Positions 1-10,100 of a DNA stretch of 64,000 nt are shown piece by piece. The position numbers and the translations under genes are program-made. The DNA comes from Heracleum sosnowskyi. Taxonomy: Eukaryota; Streptophyta; Magnoliopsida; Apiales; Apiaceae. Position 1 is the stretch's first letter. The number at the start of each line of letters is the position of its first letter. Below the pieces are notes generated by a model. That model did no database searches. It was not told the DNA's origin and saw only the letters and a list, made by a program, of their open reading frames with translations. Location: NCBI GenBank assembly GCA_030848705.1, contig CM061238.1:29542655-29606654 (forward strand). The letters run 5' to 3'.

Positions 1-787
1 TATCCTCAGAAATTAGGAGATTGCAATGATGCAAGCAATCACCCGTCAGGAGTTGAATTGCCGCAAGATCATCTACCCCTAATTTGAGGGACCTTAAAGA
101 ACCATCCGTAGCCCTTGTGAAGTGAGGACAAAAATAATTGTTCCAATCATCCCTATCTAAGTAAATATAAAACCACTCTTTCTTCCACAAGGGAAGAGAG
201 TCGGGAGAAGAGCCAGAAACGAAGCAACTACGGTTTAAGGTTCGATATTGAATCTTAACCCAACCTATATCATCTGGAGCATTTACAAATTTAAAGAGAT
301 ATCGAAATACTGATACACTGGGCTCTACCCTATGTTTCATGCATTGGGCCAGGAAACAATATATGAATCTCCACCCATTGGGCATTAGTTGTGTGGGACA
401 AATTTGAACCTCAGCTAATAAACGACAAACAAAAGGGTGAGGAGGAAGGCGAAAACCAGAATAAAAAGTTTCTTTGTATATCCTAATGGCCCCAGGCTTA
501 GGATAACAAGCCCTATCATTTGGGCCAGGAGCTACGGCCCTATAAGGGGCCTTTATACCGAAAAGAACAGAAATATCATCAACCCTACTTTGTTTGTATT
601 TAGAAGGAATATTATGGGCCTCTAAATGAAGAAGGTTGGGAAAAGCATCCCCAAAATCAGAAAGTAAATCTCTAAGGGAAAAAACGTTTGCATGAACTAG
701 AGATTTTGGAGGTGGATTACCTCGGTTTGCTCTAGCAGGGCGAGAAGGTTGAGATAGCTGGGATTGAGATGAGCTTGAATCCTCCAT
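1..787 (-). CDS. Antisense ORF with putative gypsy-type transposon domain (PF04195-like), partial
   Basis: The frame is open from ATG at 787 to the left edge: 262 codons with no stop, missing its C-terminus. After a Ser/Gln/Pro-rich start (about residues 4-30) comes a region that resembles the plant 'putative gypsy type transposon' domain. Recognisable signatures are APGPNDRACYPKPGAI near residue 100, FYSGFRLPPHPF near 122, QLMPNGWRFI near 150 and a late WVKIQYR block. Proteins of this family sit as antisense extra ORFs in Tat-type Ty3/gypsy elements and have no established catalytic function. Here it lies antisense to the element, just before the tandem-repeat 3'UTR. A TATA-like box at 991-998 on the same strand suggests its own transcript with a leader near 170 nt. 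The family call rests on remembered motifs. Confidence 0.75.
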   Translation of the reverse strand, partial: MEDSSSSQSQLSQPSRPARANRGNPPPKSLVHANVFSLRDLLSDFGDAFPNLLHLEAHNIPSKYKQSRVDDISVLFGIKAPYRAVAPGPNDRACYPKPGAIRIYKETFYSGFRLPPHPFVCRLLAEVQICPTQLMPNGWRFIYCFLAQCMKHRVEPSVSVFRYLFKFVNAPDDIGWVKIQYRTLNRSCFVSGSSPDSLPLWKKEWFYIYLDRDDWNNYFCPHFTRATDGSLRSLKLGVDDLAAIQLLTGDCLHHCNLLISED

Positions 788-990
788 TAAAATCTTTCCG
801 AAGAATACTTGAACCCAGAAAACTTGATGGAGAAGATGAAGATTTAAACGGAAACTGGAAAATGCACGGTGGCTTGAACGCCGGAAATCGCTTTGCCACG
901 GAACCCTAGCAGAGCTTTTTTAAGGAAAGTTTCTGAGATTATTTAGTAGAGTGATTTTGAAGAATGAAAAATAGAAGTTCTACTCCACTT

Positions 991-998
991 AATTTATA
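991..998 (-). promoter_or_regulatory. Candidate TATA box for the antisense ORF
   Basis: TATAAATT on the minus strand lies about 205 bases upstream of the antisense ATG at 787. The interval between them has no competing long frame. Promoter function is inferred from position only. Confidence 0.4.
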
Positions 999-1077
999 GG
1001 AGTAATAACCGGTGACAACGTTCCAATGAACCGTCTATAGACGGTATATGGACCGAGAACAGGTCATTGGGTCTTTC

Positions 1078-1195
1078 ATAGGCGGGAAGCCCAAATAAAT
1101 TCAAAATTTGAATTACAAGTTCTAGAAGAACCTGGAGAATCGCTAGGAGGGAAGCCCAAATAAATTCAAATTGAAAGTTCTAGAAGAATCTAGAA
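1078..1195. repeat. Two-copy tandem duplication, about 64-bp period
   Basis: GGGAAGCCCAAATAAATTC and the following AGTTCTAGAAGAA block each occur twice about 64 bases apart, immediately before the larger 99-bp array. Confidence 0.6.
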
Positions 1196-1273
1196 TATTC
1201 AACATATAAATAAATAGATATTGGTTAAATTTAACCAAACAAAGGCCCGATATAAGGCCCAACTTTTAAAAAC

Positions 1274-2045
1274 CACGCCCAGGAGACATAGTTCCTAGGC
1301 GTGGCAACCTAGAACGTCTCCTAGGCGGGGATACCCACGCCAAGAAACTTATTAAGGAAGGCTTCTAAAAAGCACGCCCATGAGACATAGTTTCTAGGCG
1401 TGGCAACCTAGAACGTCTCCTAGGCGGGGATACCCACGCCAAGAAACTTATTAAGGAAGGCTTCTAAAAAACACGCCCAGGAGACATAGTTTCTAGGCGT
1501 GGCAACCTAGAATGTCTCCTAGGCGGGGATACCAACGCCAAGAAACTTATTAAGGAAGGCTTCTAAAAAGCACGCTCAGGAGACATAGTTTCTAGGCGTG
1601 GCAACCTAGAACGTCTTCTAGGCGGGGATACCCACGCCAAGAAACTTATTAAGGAAGGCTTCTAAAAACCACGCCCAGGAGACATAGTTCCTAGGCGTGG
1701 CAACCTAGAATGTCTCCTAGGCGGGGATACCCACGCCAAGAAACTTATTAAGGCAGGCCCTCTAAAAACCACGCCCAGGAGACATAGTTCCTAGGCGTGG
1801 CAACCTAGAATGTCTCCTAGGCGGGGATACCAACGCCAAGAAATTGATTAAGGCAGTGCCTCAAAAACCCGCACCCAGGAGACATGATTTCTAGGCGTGG
1901 TAACCTAGGACGCCTCCTAGGCGGGTGTACCCACGCCCAGAAGCTCTTTGAGCCATTCTTTCACAGACCCACGCCCATGAGACATTGTTTCTAGGCGTGG
2001 CAACCTAGGACGTCTCCTAGGCGGGGGTATGCACGCCCAAAACAC
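1274..2045. repeat. Tandem array of eight 99-100-bp units
   Basis: Copies start near 1274, 1373, 1472, 1571, 1670, 1770, 1870 and 1970. Each unit holds CACGCCCAGGAGACA, CCTAGGCGTGG, GTCTCCTAGGCGGGG and, in most copies, an AAGAAACTTATTAAGG tail. The first six copies are the most alike, and the last two have a degraded tail. AGGAGAC/GTCTCCT and CACGCC/GGCGTG are inverted within each unit, so every copy can form a nested hairpin. This is the expected place for a hypervariable 3'UTR repeat in a Tat-type element. Confidence 0.9.
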
Positions 2046-2180
2046 ATAAATGAAGGAAAAATAATTATTATTAATTATTTTCCAGGAAAGTGGAGCAAAA
2101 ATTCGTGAAAAATAAGATCTCGAATCTCGAAAAATGACAATTATAACTTCTAAAAAAACCCCGAGGAGATTTTCCCAGAA

Positions 2181-2193
2181 GTTGGGGGGCAAA
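2181..2193 (+). other. Polypurine tract
   Basis: A G-rich run (GTTGGGGGGCAAA) lies directly before the TG of the 3' LTR, where plus-strand DNA synthesis is primed in LTR elements. Confidence 0.55.
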
Positions 2194-2700
2194 TGATATG
2201 GATAGAAAAGTAATTATAGAAATATAATTGACTAGTCAAACAAAAAGCCGATATTTAAGGCCCGACACCCTAATTATTCATTAATTTCGTAATTAATGAA
2301 TAGGGAAAATATACAGCTCATAAAAAGAGTCCAAATTATGGCAAATTGGTCAAAGAAGGATCCAGAATCCCAATTAAAGGCAATTAATGAGTCACAGCCT
2401 TTATCAACAAGGAAAATACTTGTCCGCCAAGTAATACAATCCTTATCAGTAATCAATAAGAAGACTTATCTGTTAAGTCTCCCAAACGTACCAAAAATAC
2501 AAGGCTCCAGACGCCTATATAAGGACCCCTGATCCTACAATCAGAACTACGTTTTATTGGCTTGATTCTCTATACAGCAGAGATACGTAGGCATCTTGTG
2601 AGGACCGATTTAGTCCCGAAACACAAGAGCAGCCATTAAAGCTTGAATGCTCACAAACCCTAGCATTTAATTCACAAAGCACGTTTTTTAATCCATAACA
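2194..2700 (+). repeat. 3' LTR of the Tat-type element (507 bp)
   Basis: It begins TGATATGG right after the polypurine tract and ends CCATAACA. A TATATAA box lies at 2516-2522, and a GAGATACGTAGGCA block downstream resembles, from memory, the region after the transcription start in other plant Tat-type LTRs. Only one LTR copy is in the window, so the ends are inferred from the inverted termini. Confidence 0.7.
2516..2522 (+). promoter_or_regulatory. LTR TATA box
   Basis: TATATAAGG sits 185 bases before the LTR end, which is a normal distance for the retroelement promoter. Confidence 0.5.
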
Positions 2701-4060
2701 CCCGCATGATTTATAAACTGTTGTTGTTGTGATATAGTTACTATTGAATTACACGAATTGCTTTAATTATGATACATGGTGCTTTACGATGTTCTACGAT
2801 GTTGAATTATGTGGCTCTTTATATAAGTTTATATGTATAAAGGCTCTAGGAAAGAGCGTACATTCGTACTTTACACATAAATCGGGAGTCGGAGATATTT
2901 TAAAACGCTGTCATAAAAACCCGGAGATTTGCCGGAGACAGATTATTTCTGTTATATTTAATTAAAATATTCCAATAAATATAATTCGGATATTTTAAGT
3001 ATAATAAATATTTAAATAATGTTTAGATATTATTTGAATATTTATTTAATTAAGTGAATATTATGTTGAATATTCATTTAAAAATGTTAAGTAATTGTTT
3101 ATTATTTAATAAATATTATTTAAATATTTATTAAATATTCTAAATTGTTTATTAATTAATTAATATTATTCAAATAATTATTTAATATTCTAAAACGAAT
3201 TAAAAATCATAAAAAATTATTTAAAAATTATTTAAGGCCTTCGTTAATGATTTAAATTATTTTCTGGCCTTCAGAGAAATCATTTAAAAATAGTAGGGGT
3301 TCCCAAATATTATTCCTGAGTTTATTAAGTTATTTAAATACGAATAAATATTTTCTAACTCATCAAAGATTGGGAATCCAGTTTGAGGAGTAAACAACTG
3401 ATTTTACTCTCCATATTCCTCGAAAGTAGTTATGTTTTGGGATCACTGCCCTACCCTAGCGAATTCAAAATCAGAGAATTTCATAAAACTCCGACTAGCT
3501 CCCAAGTCAAATTTTCGTAAAATGAACCCTTCTCGGTAATAAATCTGTTGACTCAGGTCAACCACATTGTGATGTACTTCCTCCAACAATTCCGGAAGTA
3601 AAGAAATCAGGAACAAGAATATTGTTGACAAGTATCAATTACTTGGGAGACCTGGATTAAATTCCGGCTCCAATTTTCTTTGATTGTTCATCCGGGACTA
3701 GGAGATACTGCGTAAGAGGCTGTGGTGGCAGTCCAGCAATCTGTACCACGTAAGAGGCTGTGGTGGCAGTCCAGTGGGTAATAGCACGTATGCGGCTAGG
3801 GTGACATCCAATTATGTTGTTCGTCCATCTACATGTAGAAAAGGTTACTAATCGTACTACTGTACTGAAGCGACTGATCATCGTGTACGGTAGGGTGTTA
3901 TTAAAGGCTCCGGAAGTAGTCCCATCCTCCAATTGGAATTGTACTGCACACTGTAACGAAAGCCTAGGCGCTTAGTTACCGATAGTGTGACAGTGGTTGA
4001 GTAAAAATATTCTTTATACAAGCATCTTGAACTGTATCAATGGTTTGACGAAAAGATTTT

Positions 4061-4062
<2 letters not shown>
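2701..4062. other. AT-rich intergenic DNA without a supported gene
   Basis: The first half is rich in AATATTTATT runs. Short open frames on both strands lack recognisable domains. A 26-base block (GTAAGAGGCTGTGGTGGCAG and following) is directly repeated at about 3711 and 3749, 38 bases apart. The GC-richer part 3650-3980 may be a decayed retroelement, but no motif proves it. Confidence 0.4.

Positions 4063-4100
<38 letters not shown>
4063..4100. repeat. (TA)n microsatellite
   Basis: About 19 uninterrupted TA dinucleotides end directly at the head of the 4101 element. Confidence 0.95.
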
Positions 4101-4103
<3 letters not shown>

Positions 4104-4495
4104 GAAAGATCCAGAGAGAACCTATCTTTTTTAGAGAACCGAGAGAACTAACCAATCACCATTGATTTACCACACCATCCAATGGCTGATATGTTTTAAA
4201 AAAATTCTATTATACTTTTATTAGTATTTTAAGATTCTTTTAAGTGTTTTAATAATTTTATAAGATTCTTTTAAGTGTTTTAATAATTATATTAAAATTA
4301 GGATTCTCTTAAGTATTCTATAAAGTGTTTTATGATGTATTTCAACATAAATTTATTTATAATAAATTTAATTGATAATTAAGATTTTTTTAAGTGTTTT
4401 ATTAAGATTCATTAATTATATTATAGTATATCAACGATCTTAGAAGGGTTCTCTCGGTTCTCTTGATATAATGGTTCTCTCTGGAACCTTACTCT
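4101..4495. mobile_element. MITE-like element with long imperfect terminal inverted repeats
   Basis: The left end carries CCAGAGAGAACC (4111-4122) and AGAGAACCGAGAGAAC (4133-4148). The right end carries their exact reverse complements at 4473-4484 and 4448-4463, with 10- and 9-base spacers. Both ends abut (TA)n, so a TA-type target duplication cannot be separated from the microsatellite. The interior repeats GATTCTTTTAAGTGTTTTA. There is no coding capacity. The superfamily is not assigned. Confidence 0.75.
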
Positions 4496-4502
4496 CTCTC
4501 TC

Positions 4503-4520
4503 TATATATATATATATATA
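4503..4520. repeat. (TA)n microsatellite
   Basis: About nine TA dinucleotides lie between the tail of the 4101 element and the head of the next one. Confidence 0.9.
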
Positions 4521-6028
4521 GGAGGAGGTTCAAAAGAGACCCTTGCCTAGTAAAAGAACCGAGAGACCATGTAATCAACCATTGATTTTACTTTAATCTA
4601 ACGACTTAGGAAATTAGCAGACTAATTGTAAATGATAAATAACAATACCATATTTATACGTAAAGGGTATTAATGGAAAATAACATAAACTACTATCTTT
4701 ATGTCAGATTTGATTTGCAATCTAATATATTGTATCTACTGTTTCATATCAACGTAATTGATTTCCTCAATTCACGTTTAAATTCATAATCACCATACAC
4801 AAACACTGAAAATTTCAATGAAGAACTTTTAAAGAATCCAATGTAGTTTTTTTATATGTTAGGCAAACCAATAAGGCTTTATGAATACAAATGCTTCTTA
4901 TGGTTAGTACGTTTTTTCTCCTCCATATAGAATGGTGTTCTAGGACCTCTTTCACCTAACATGAAGACCGAATGTCACTCTGGATCTACAGAAGTACATT
5001 GATGGAAGTACATGTAGTTCTGTTATAGATTATGTTATAGATTTTAAGTTTGTTTATTTTTCTTTTTTTAAAATATTGTGGAAAAATCGGTATCAAAAGT
5101 AAATTAGTAATTTTGAAGATTGAGCTAAATGTCATTTAAGTGATAATTATATTATTGTTTAATAATAAAATTTGGTTAAGTGTTCTATAAACTAACGAAG
5201 ATTGTGCAAAATGTCATCTAGATCAATTATATTATTGTTTAATAGTAAAATTTGGTTAAGTGTTCTTGGTGTTCTTCTAAAAATATGTAATACAATAGTT
5301 TGTCTTGGTATAAAAATACGTATCAATGATACATACAATTGTAGAAAAAAAATTAAAATTAATTCAATCATTTTTAGTTTTTTACAATTTTTAATTTATA
5401 TTGTTGATTAAAATTAACTTACTACATTTAGAAAACAATTTTTAAAAAAGATATTTAAAAATTTATAAAATATATTATCGAAGTGTTAAAAATTAAGGAA
5501 ATTCACAGAAGTGTTAAAAAAATGTAACTTACTACACTTAAAAAAGAATCTTACAACTTACAAAATTTGAAAACAAGTAAAATAAAAAATAAAATGATGA
5601 ATATTTAGATACAGAATACTTAATGGAATCTTGAGGATAACTAAAAGGTAGCTAAATTTAAAAATATAATATATTAGGTTAAACATGTAAGATAATCTCT
5701 AAGAAAATCTTTGTAACTTAAAAGAATATCTACTATATTTATTTTTATATACAATATAAAAAATAATATTAGAAAACGTTCATATTTTAAATATCTTTTT
5801 AAATATTTATTAATAAAATAGGATAGCACAATTTTTTATAACAATATACAACACATTAAAGAATCTTATCTTATCAAAAAACACTAAAATAACACGAATT
5901 CTATCTTATCAAATAACAATAAAATAATATACCAATCTTATCAATTAACACTAAAATAATTGATATATCAAAGTCCAACACTTAAGAAAAATTGGACATA
6001 TATTTCTTCAAAAAAAAATAATAATAAT
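4521..6028. mobile_element. AT-rich element beginning beside (TA)n, interrupted by the copia insertion
   Basis: The head starts GGAGGAGGTTCAAAAGAGACC and continues with AAGAACCGAGAGAC and ACCATTGATTTTAC, matching the layout of the 4101 head. The body is AT-rich with recurring variants of AAAACACTTAAGAGAATCT. No coding frame is credible. The right end is not found; the sequence continues after the copia element at 18661. The stretch from about 5692 to 6028 is similar to 27970-28270. Confidence 0.45.
6024..6028. other. Target-site duplication of the copia element, left copy (ATAAT)
   Basis: ATAAT directly precedes the left LTR, and the same five bases follow the right LTR at 18656-18660. Confidence 0.9.
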
Positions 6029-7081
6029 TGTTAGTCCTTGTGTATTGCAGAAGGGGGGGGATGAATGCAATACTGATAAAATTCAATCTAAATTTCAACA
6101 ACTAAAATCAAGATTAAACGTTATCAGCAATATATGCAATCACGAACAGTATTTAGTAAGAACAAGATTCACAAAATAAATGTTTTATTTATTTTGCAAA
6201 GTGTTGCTACAACCTCAAGAAAAAGATCTCGAGCTGCGGGTTTTCTTCTAAGACACTTTCTTCTGTTCGTTACTCCTAGAATGAGTTGATAGTAGGTATA
6301 TGACTAACCCTATCACTATCAGTCACGGGTTTGTAAAGCTGCTGTCACTGTCAAGTGGCAGCTTCTTACAGATTGTCTTACCCATGTGACTTTCCTAAAT
6401 TGCTAACATGTCAGATATACATTACAAAGAAAGCAACCTAGATTCATTCTATTTCCAGCTAAACCAATTCAGCAGATAAAGACTTGACCTTGCTCTTGAA
6501 TTGATTCGCTTTTGATTTGTAGTGCCTTGAAGCTTCTGTCGTAGTCTTGCAGACTTGGTGCAGCTTAGGGATGCTGCATCACGCCTGTTTCTTGAACATT
6601 TAAACTGTCACGGGATTTGACTGAGAAAGATACCTAGCATAAGGATCTTTATTGAGACAGTTACTTTTGCCGCAAAGCTTGCTGTCACAGGAATGATCTC
6701 TTGGTGACAGTATGAGTTCCCCGCATAGAGTGCTGTCGAGGATCCCAAACTTGCTGTCGAGGGCAATAGTTGCTGTCGCGTAGTCTTCCGCCAATGTTGC
6801 TGTCAGAGTGAATATGCTGTCGTAACTTGCAACATTCTGTCTTCTTGTAATCTTACTGTCACAGCTTTAGGACAGTAACCTTTATTCATGTTGTCATCCA
6901 AAAAGCATTCTTTGAGGCTTGAACACACAAGTGAACTTCTTTCAAATAATACAACTAGAATAACATTACATACTGATTACAAGAACATACTTTGGCTATG
7001 ACAGTATGTTCTACTTAATTTAAAAAATTAAGTACAATCAAAGTTAAGTTGTTTCTATGCTATCACCCATAAATCCCAACA
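6029..7081 (-). repeat. 3' LTR of the complete copia element
   Basis: Its 1053 bases start TGTTGGGATTTATGG at 7081 and end GGACTAACA at 6029. The part 6535-6900 holds about 14 CTGTC/GACAG motifs, so the cluster lies in the U3 half. The 18-bp spaced CTGTCA pair at 6342-6353 belongs to the same set. Confidence 0.95.
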
Positions 7082-7095
7082 ATCTCCCCCAATTT
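7082..7095 (-). other. Polypurine tract of the copia element
   Basis: In element orientation AAATTGGGGGAGAT immediately precedes the TG of the 3' LTR. Confidence 0.8.
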
Positions 7096-7170
7096 GTTTT
7101 TATGGAAAATAACAGCAAATTTACAATATGTGCTGACAACTTAACTAACAAGATCAGAATTCAAGAATTT

Positions 7171-10100
7171 TCACTTAGCTTGAGATTTCCTCTTCTGTCT
7201 TGCTGCATCCTCTCTTTTGAGAGCTTCTGCCAAGCAGCTTCTTAGACTTTCTACAAGAGAAATTTCAGCAGCAGACACTGCATCATCCTCTACTTCATCA
7301 ATGATCTTCTTTATGGAAGGAGATATGAGAGAGCTGACATCCCTGAGATTCAGCCATTGCTCTATATCATATGGATAGGTTCTGAAATGAAGTTCTTCAT
7401 TAATGAGCTTGAATCTTCTTCCAGGATAAGCATTGAGAGACTTCCTTCTTTGCTTGTCCAGCTTTGAGTCTTCTCCTTTTCTCCCTTCCAATAACTTCTC
7501 TATCTCATAAGAACAAATCTGTTCCAAGGGGTGAATTGAACCAGCTACCATATACTGTAAATCCTTCAGAGTGGATGTTTTAAGCTTATGCAAGCTGCAA
7601 ACATAGATTTCTTCTTTTAGGAACTTGACTCTTAGGGGATTTTCCAGCATATATGGTTGATAATTTGGAGCTTCACTTTCTGCCTTGTTAGAGGCCTTGT
7701 GAATTTCTAGTAATTCAGCTTCCTTCTTATCAAGTTCTGTCTGAGCTTGAGAATATGCAGAAGATTCAGGTCCTTTGCTTGGCTTGGGTTGCCCTTCCTG
7801 AGTTGGTTGGGCTTGCCCTTCTTCTGTGGGTGAGTCATCAAACTCATAGTACCAGTGGTATGGTATAGGAGAGGCTGGGAGATCATTAAGAATATCAGCA
7901 TCATCAAAATCTGCAAAGTTATAGCCAAATTTCTGATAAAATTCAGCATCCCTATCTGCCTGATATTTTAGAACATGTTCCATGACAGCCTCTGAAACAT
8001 TATCATAGCTCTCCAGCAACTCTACCATTCTTTCCAGGTAGAAGAAATCAATTCTTCTTTTATCTATGGTTGATGTGCTGTTCTTGGTTGATGTGGCTAC
8101 CAGATTGAAGTCCTTGTCAATCTTGGCAGACCTTGATTCTTCCCACCACAGAATATACTCAGAGGCCTCTTGATCTGCATCCAGCTTAACCTCAACACTC
8201 TTAATTTCTTTTGATTTCATTTGTTGAATCTTAAGACTGTTGGGAGGAATTGATTGAATTGGCTTCCTTAGATTTCTGCCAAATCCAGTGGCCTTTTCCT
8301 TTCCTGAGTATTTGTGCTTTCCTGCAGGTTTCTGTCTAGAAAACCATGCCTTAGCATTAGCTTTCAGTCTCTTGGGCTTGACAGCAGCTTTGGTTTCATC
8401 CTTGACAGAACCTTCCTTGACAGTACCTCTGTCGACAGCATCTTTCAAGACAGCATCTTCTATGACAGTATCCTTGTCGACAGTACCTTTGATGACAGCA
8501 TCTTTTTCAGCATTTATGCAGTCAATAGCACATCTAAGAATGCTTGCCTCCAAAGCTTCCAGTATTCTTGACTCCTCTTTATCTGTTGCACCAACATCTT
8601 TCTTTTCCTGGCTAGGAGTTTCTTCATTGCCTTCATTCTGAGATTGAATACCAGTATTCCCAGAATTACTTCCACCAGCATTTCCAGCATTTCCAGAAGC
8701 TTCACCACCTCCATCCTTACCATCTTCATCATCATCATCATCATCATGGGGAGGAATGTTATAGAAGCAACTTCCACCTTGATCATTTCTTTTGGCATTG
8801 GCTCTAGTGATTAGCTCCTTCATTCTAGCTCCCAGTGCCTTGTCTCTCAACACCAGCATTTTGTAGATTTCTTGAACAGCATGAACTCTTCCTGGATTGG
8901 CATTTGAACTGAGTATTTCATCTAGTACCTTCAGAATTGACTTGGTTTCCATTTTGGATGGGCTACCAATATTCATGAAGCTGTTCCTTCTTGTGCCATC
9001 CTTAGTTTCAGATCTGTAGAAAACACTTGGTGGATTTGAGTAGACTTCAGGTAGTTTCTGTATGATCAGGTTCTGGATTTGCATATCCAATATTTCATTG
9101 AATGGTGTTTGAGTTGCCCTGATCTTTCCCTTCAAAGCACACAACACCTTTGCTGGCAGACTCTGCAATAGCTGCATTGTGATGAAATAAGATATGCCAG
9201 AAGTTAGATAAATACTTACAGCCCATCTTTTCTCATCATTCACCATTACACTGACACTGGTAATTTGCTCCTTTAACAGTTTTGTGGTGTTGGTTGGACG
9301 GTTGCTAGGAGCATTCATTGCTTCTTCCACCAAACTGCTAAACTCATTGTCATGGTTGTGTAATGTGCTCTCCCTGTAATCCACCATCAAGACATTGGCT
9401 TCCTCTTGATCATACTCAGTACCATTGGACCAAGTAGTTCCTTTATGGATGGATTCAGGCAGTTTCCCTTTACCTTTCCCAAGTTTGTTTTGTTCCTCCA
9501 TTTCTCTCCATTTCTTGTGCAGAGCAGTTTCTTGAGTTTCTTGAATAGGTTCTCTAATCACCACAGGAGGCAAGATTGGATGTCTAGATGCAGGTCTTCT
9601 GTGCAATGCATCTTGAGTTTCCTTTGACATTAACACCCTTTCTCCATCCATTTCCACTTCAATAGTCCTTTCAGCTTTATCCTGTGGTTTTGCACTGCTT
9701 GGTTTGACTTGCTCCCCCTGAGACATTGCTTTCCTTTTAGCTCCCCCTCTGGTCTTCACAGCTACAGGCTCCCCCTGAGTTCCACTTGATTCTTGAATAG
9801 GCATTGATTCTGATCTTGCTACCTTCTCCCCCTTAGTTGAGTTGGCAGCTACCAGGTCAGTAAGGAACTGAATAGAAAGTTGAGTAGCAGCAAAACCATC
9901 AACCACCAGTTGAGAGAGAGAGTCCAGCTTGGAGTCCAAAGTAGCACACTGTCCTTCAAGAGCTGCAATCCTGTTACCAAAAGTAGCAGAGGGGCCACCA
10001 GACCTTAACCTTCTTGGAGGGGAAGGAAAAGACAGGGGCTTGGAGGCTATGGGGGTTCTCACACTCTCAGGGTGTTTTTGAGTGATCTCATCACCCCTCA

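Larger units (their letters stand above)
1..2700 (+). mobile_element. 3' end of a Tat-lineage Ty3/gypsy retrotransposon
   Basis: Four parts occur in the order known for Tat/Ogre-type elements: an antisense ORF (1-787, minus), a tandem-repeat 3' untranslated region (1274-2045), a G-rich polypurine tract (2181-2193) and a 3' LTR (2194-2700). Seen: LTR ends TGATATGG and CCATAACA, which are inverted at 7 of 8 positions, and a plus-strand TATA box inside the LTR. Known: Tat-lineage elements often carry extra antisense ORFs after pol and hypervariable tandem repeats in the 3'UTR. Inferred: gag-pol and the 5' LTR lie left of the window. The bases after the LTR are CCCGC; the matching TSD is outside the window. 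Confidence 0.75.

Noticed and set aside
1274..2045. CRISPR-like array
   Set aside because: Units are contiguous without unique spacers, in plant retroelement context; it is a tandem repeat.
1917..2192. 91-codon minus-strand frame over the 99-bp array
   Set aside because: It spans tandem repeats and the polypurine tract and has no conserved motif.
6600..6794. 64-codon frame repeated identically in both LTRs (also 18174-18368)
   Set aside because: It is conserved only because the LTRs are nearly identical. The older LTR at 24762 has a changed and shorter frame. A small LTR protein cannot be excluded but is not supported.
8288..8798. Plus-strand and shifted frames inside the third ORF
   Set aside because: They are shadows of the 1362-aa frame, caused by its repetitive Ser/Asp codons.
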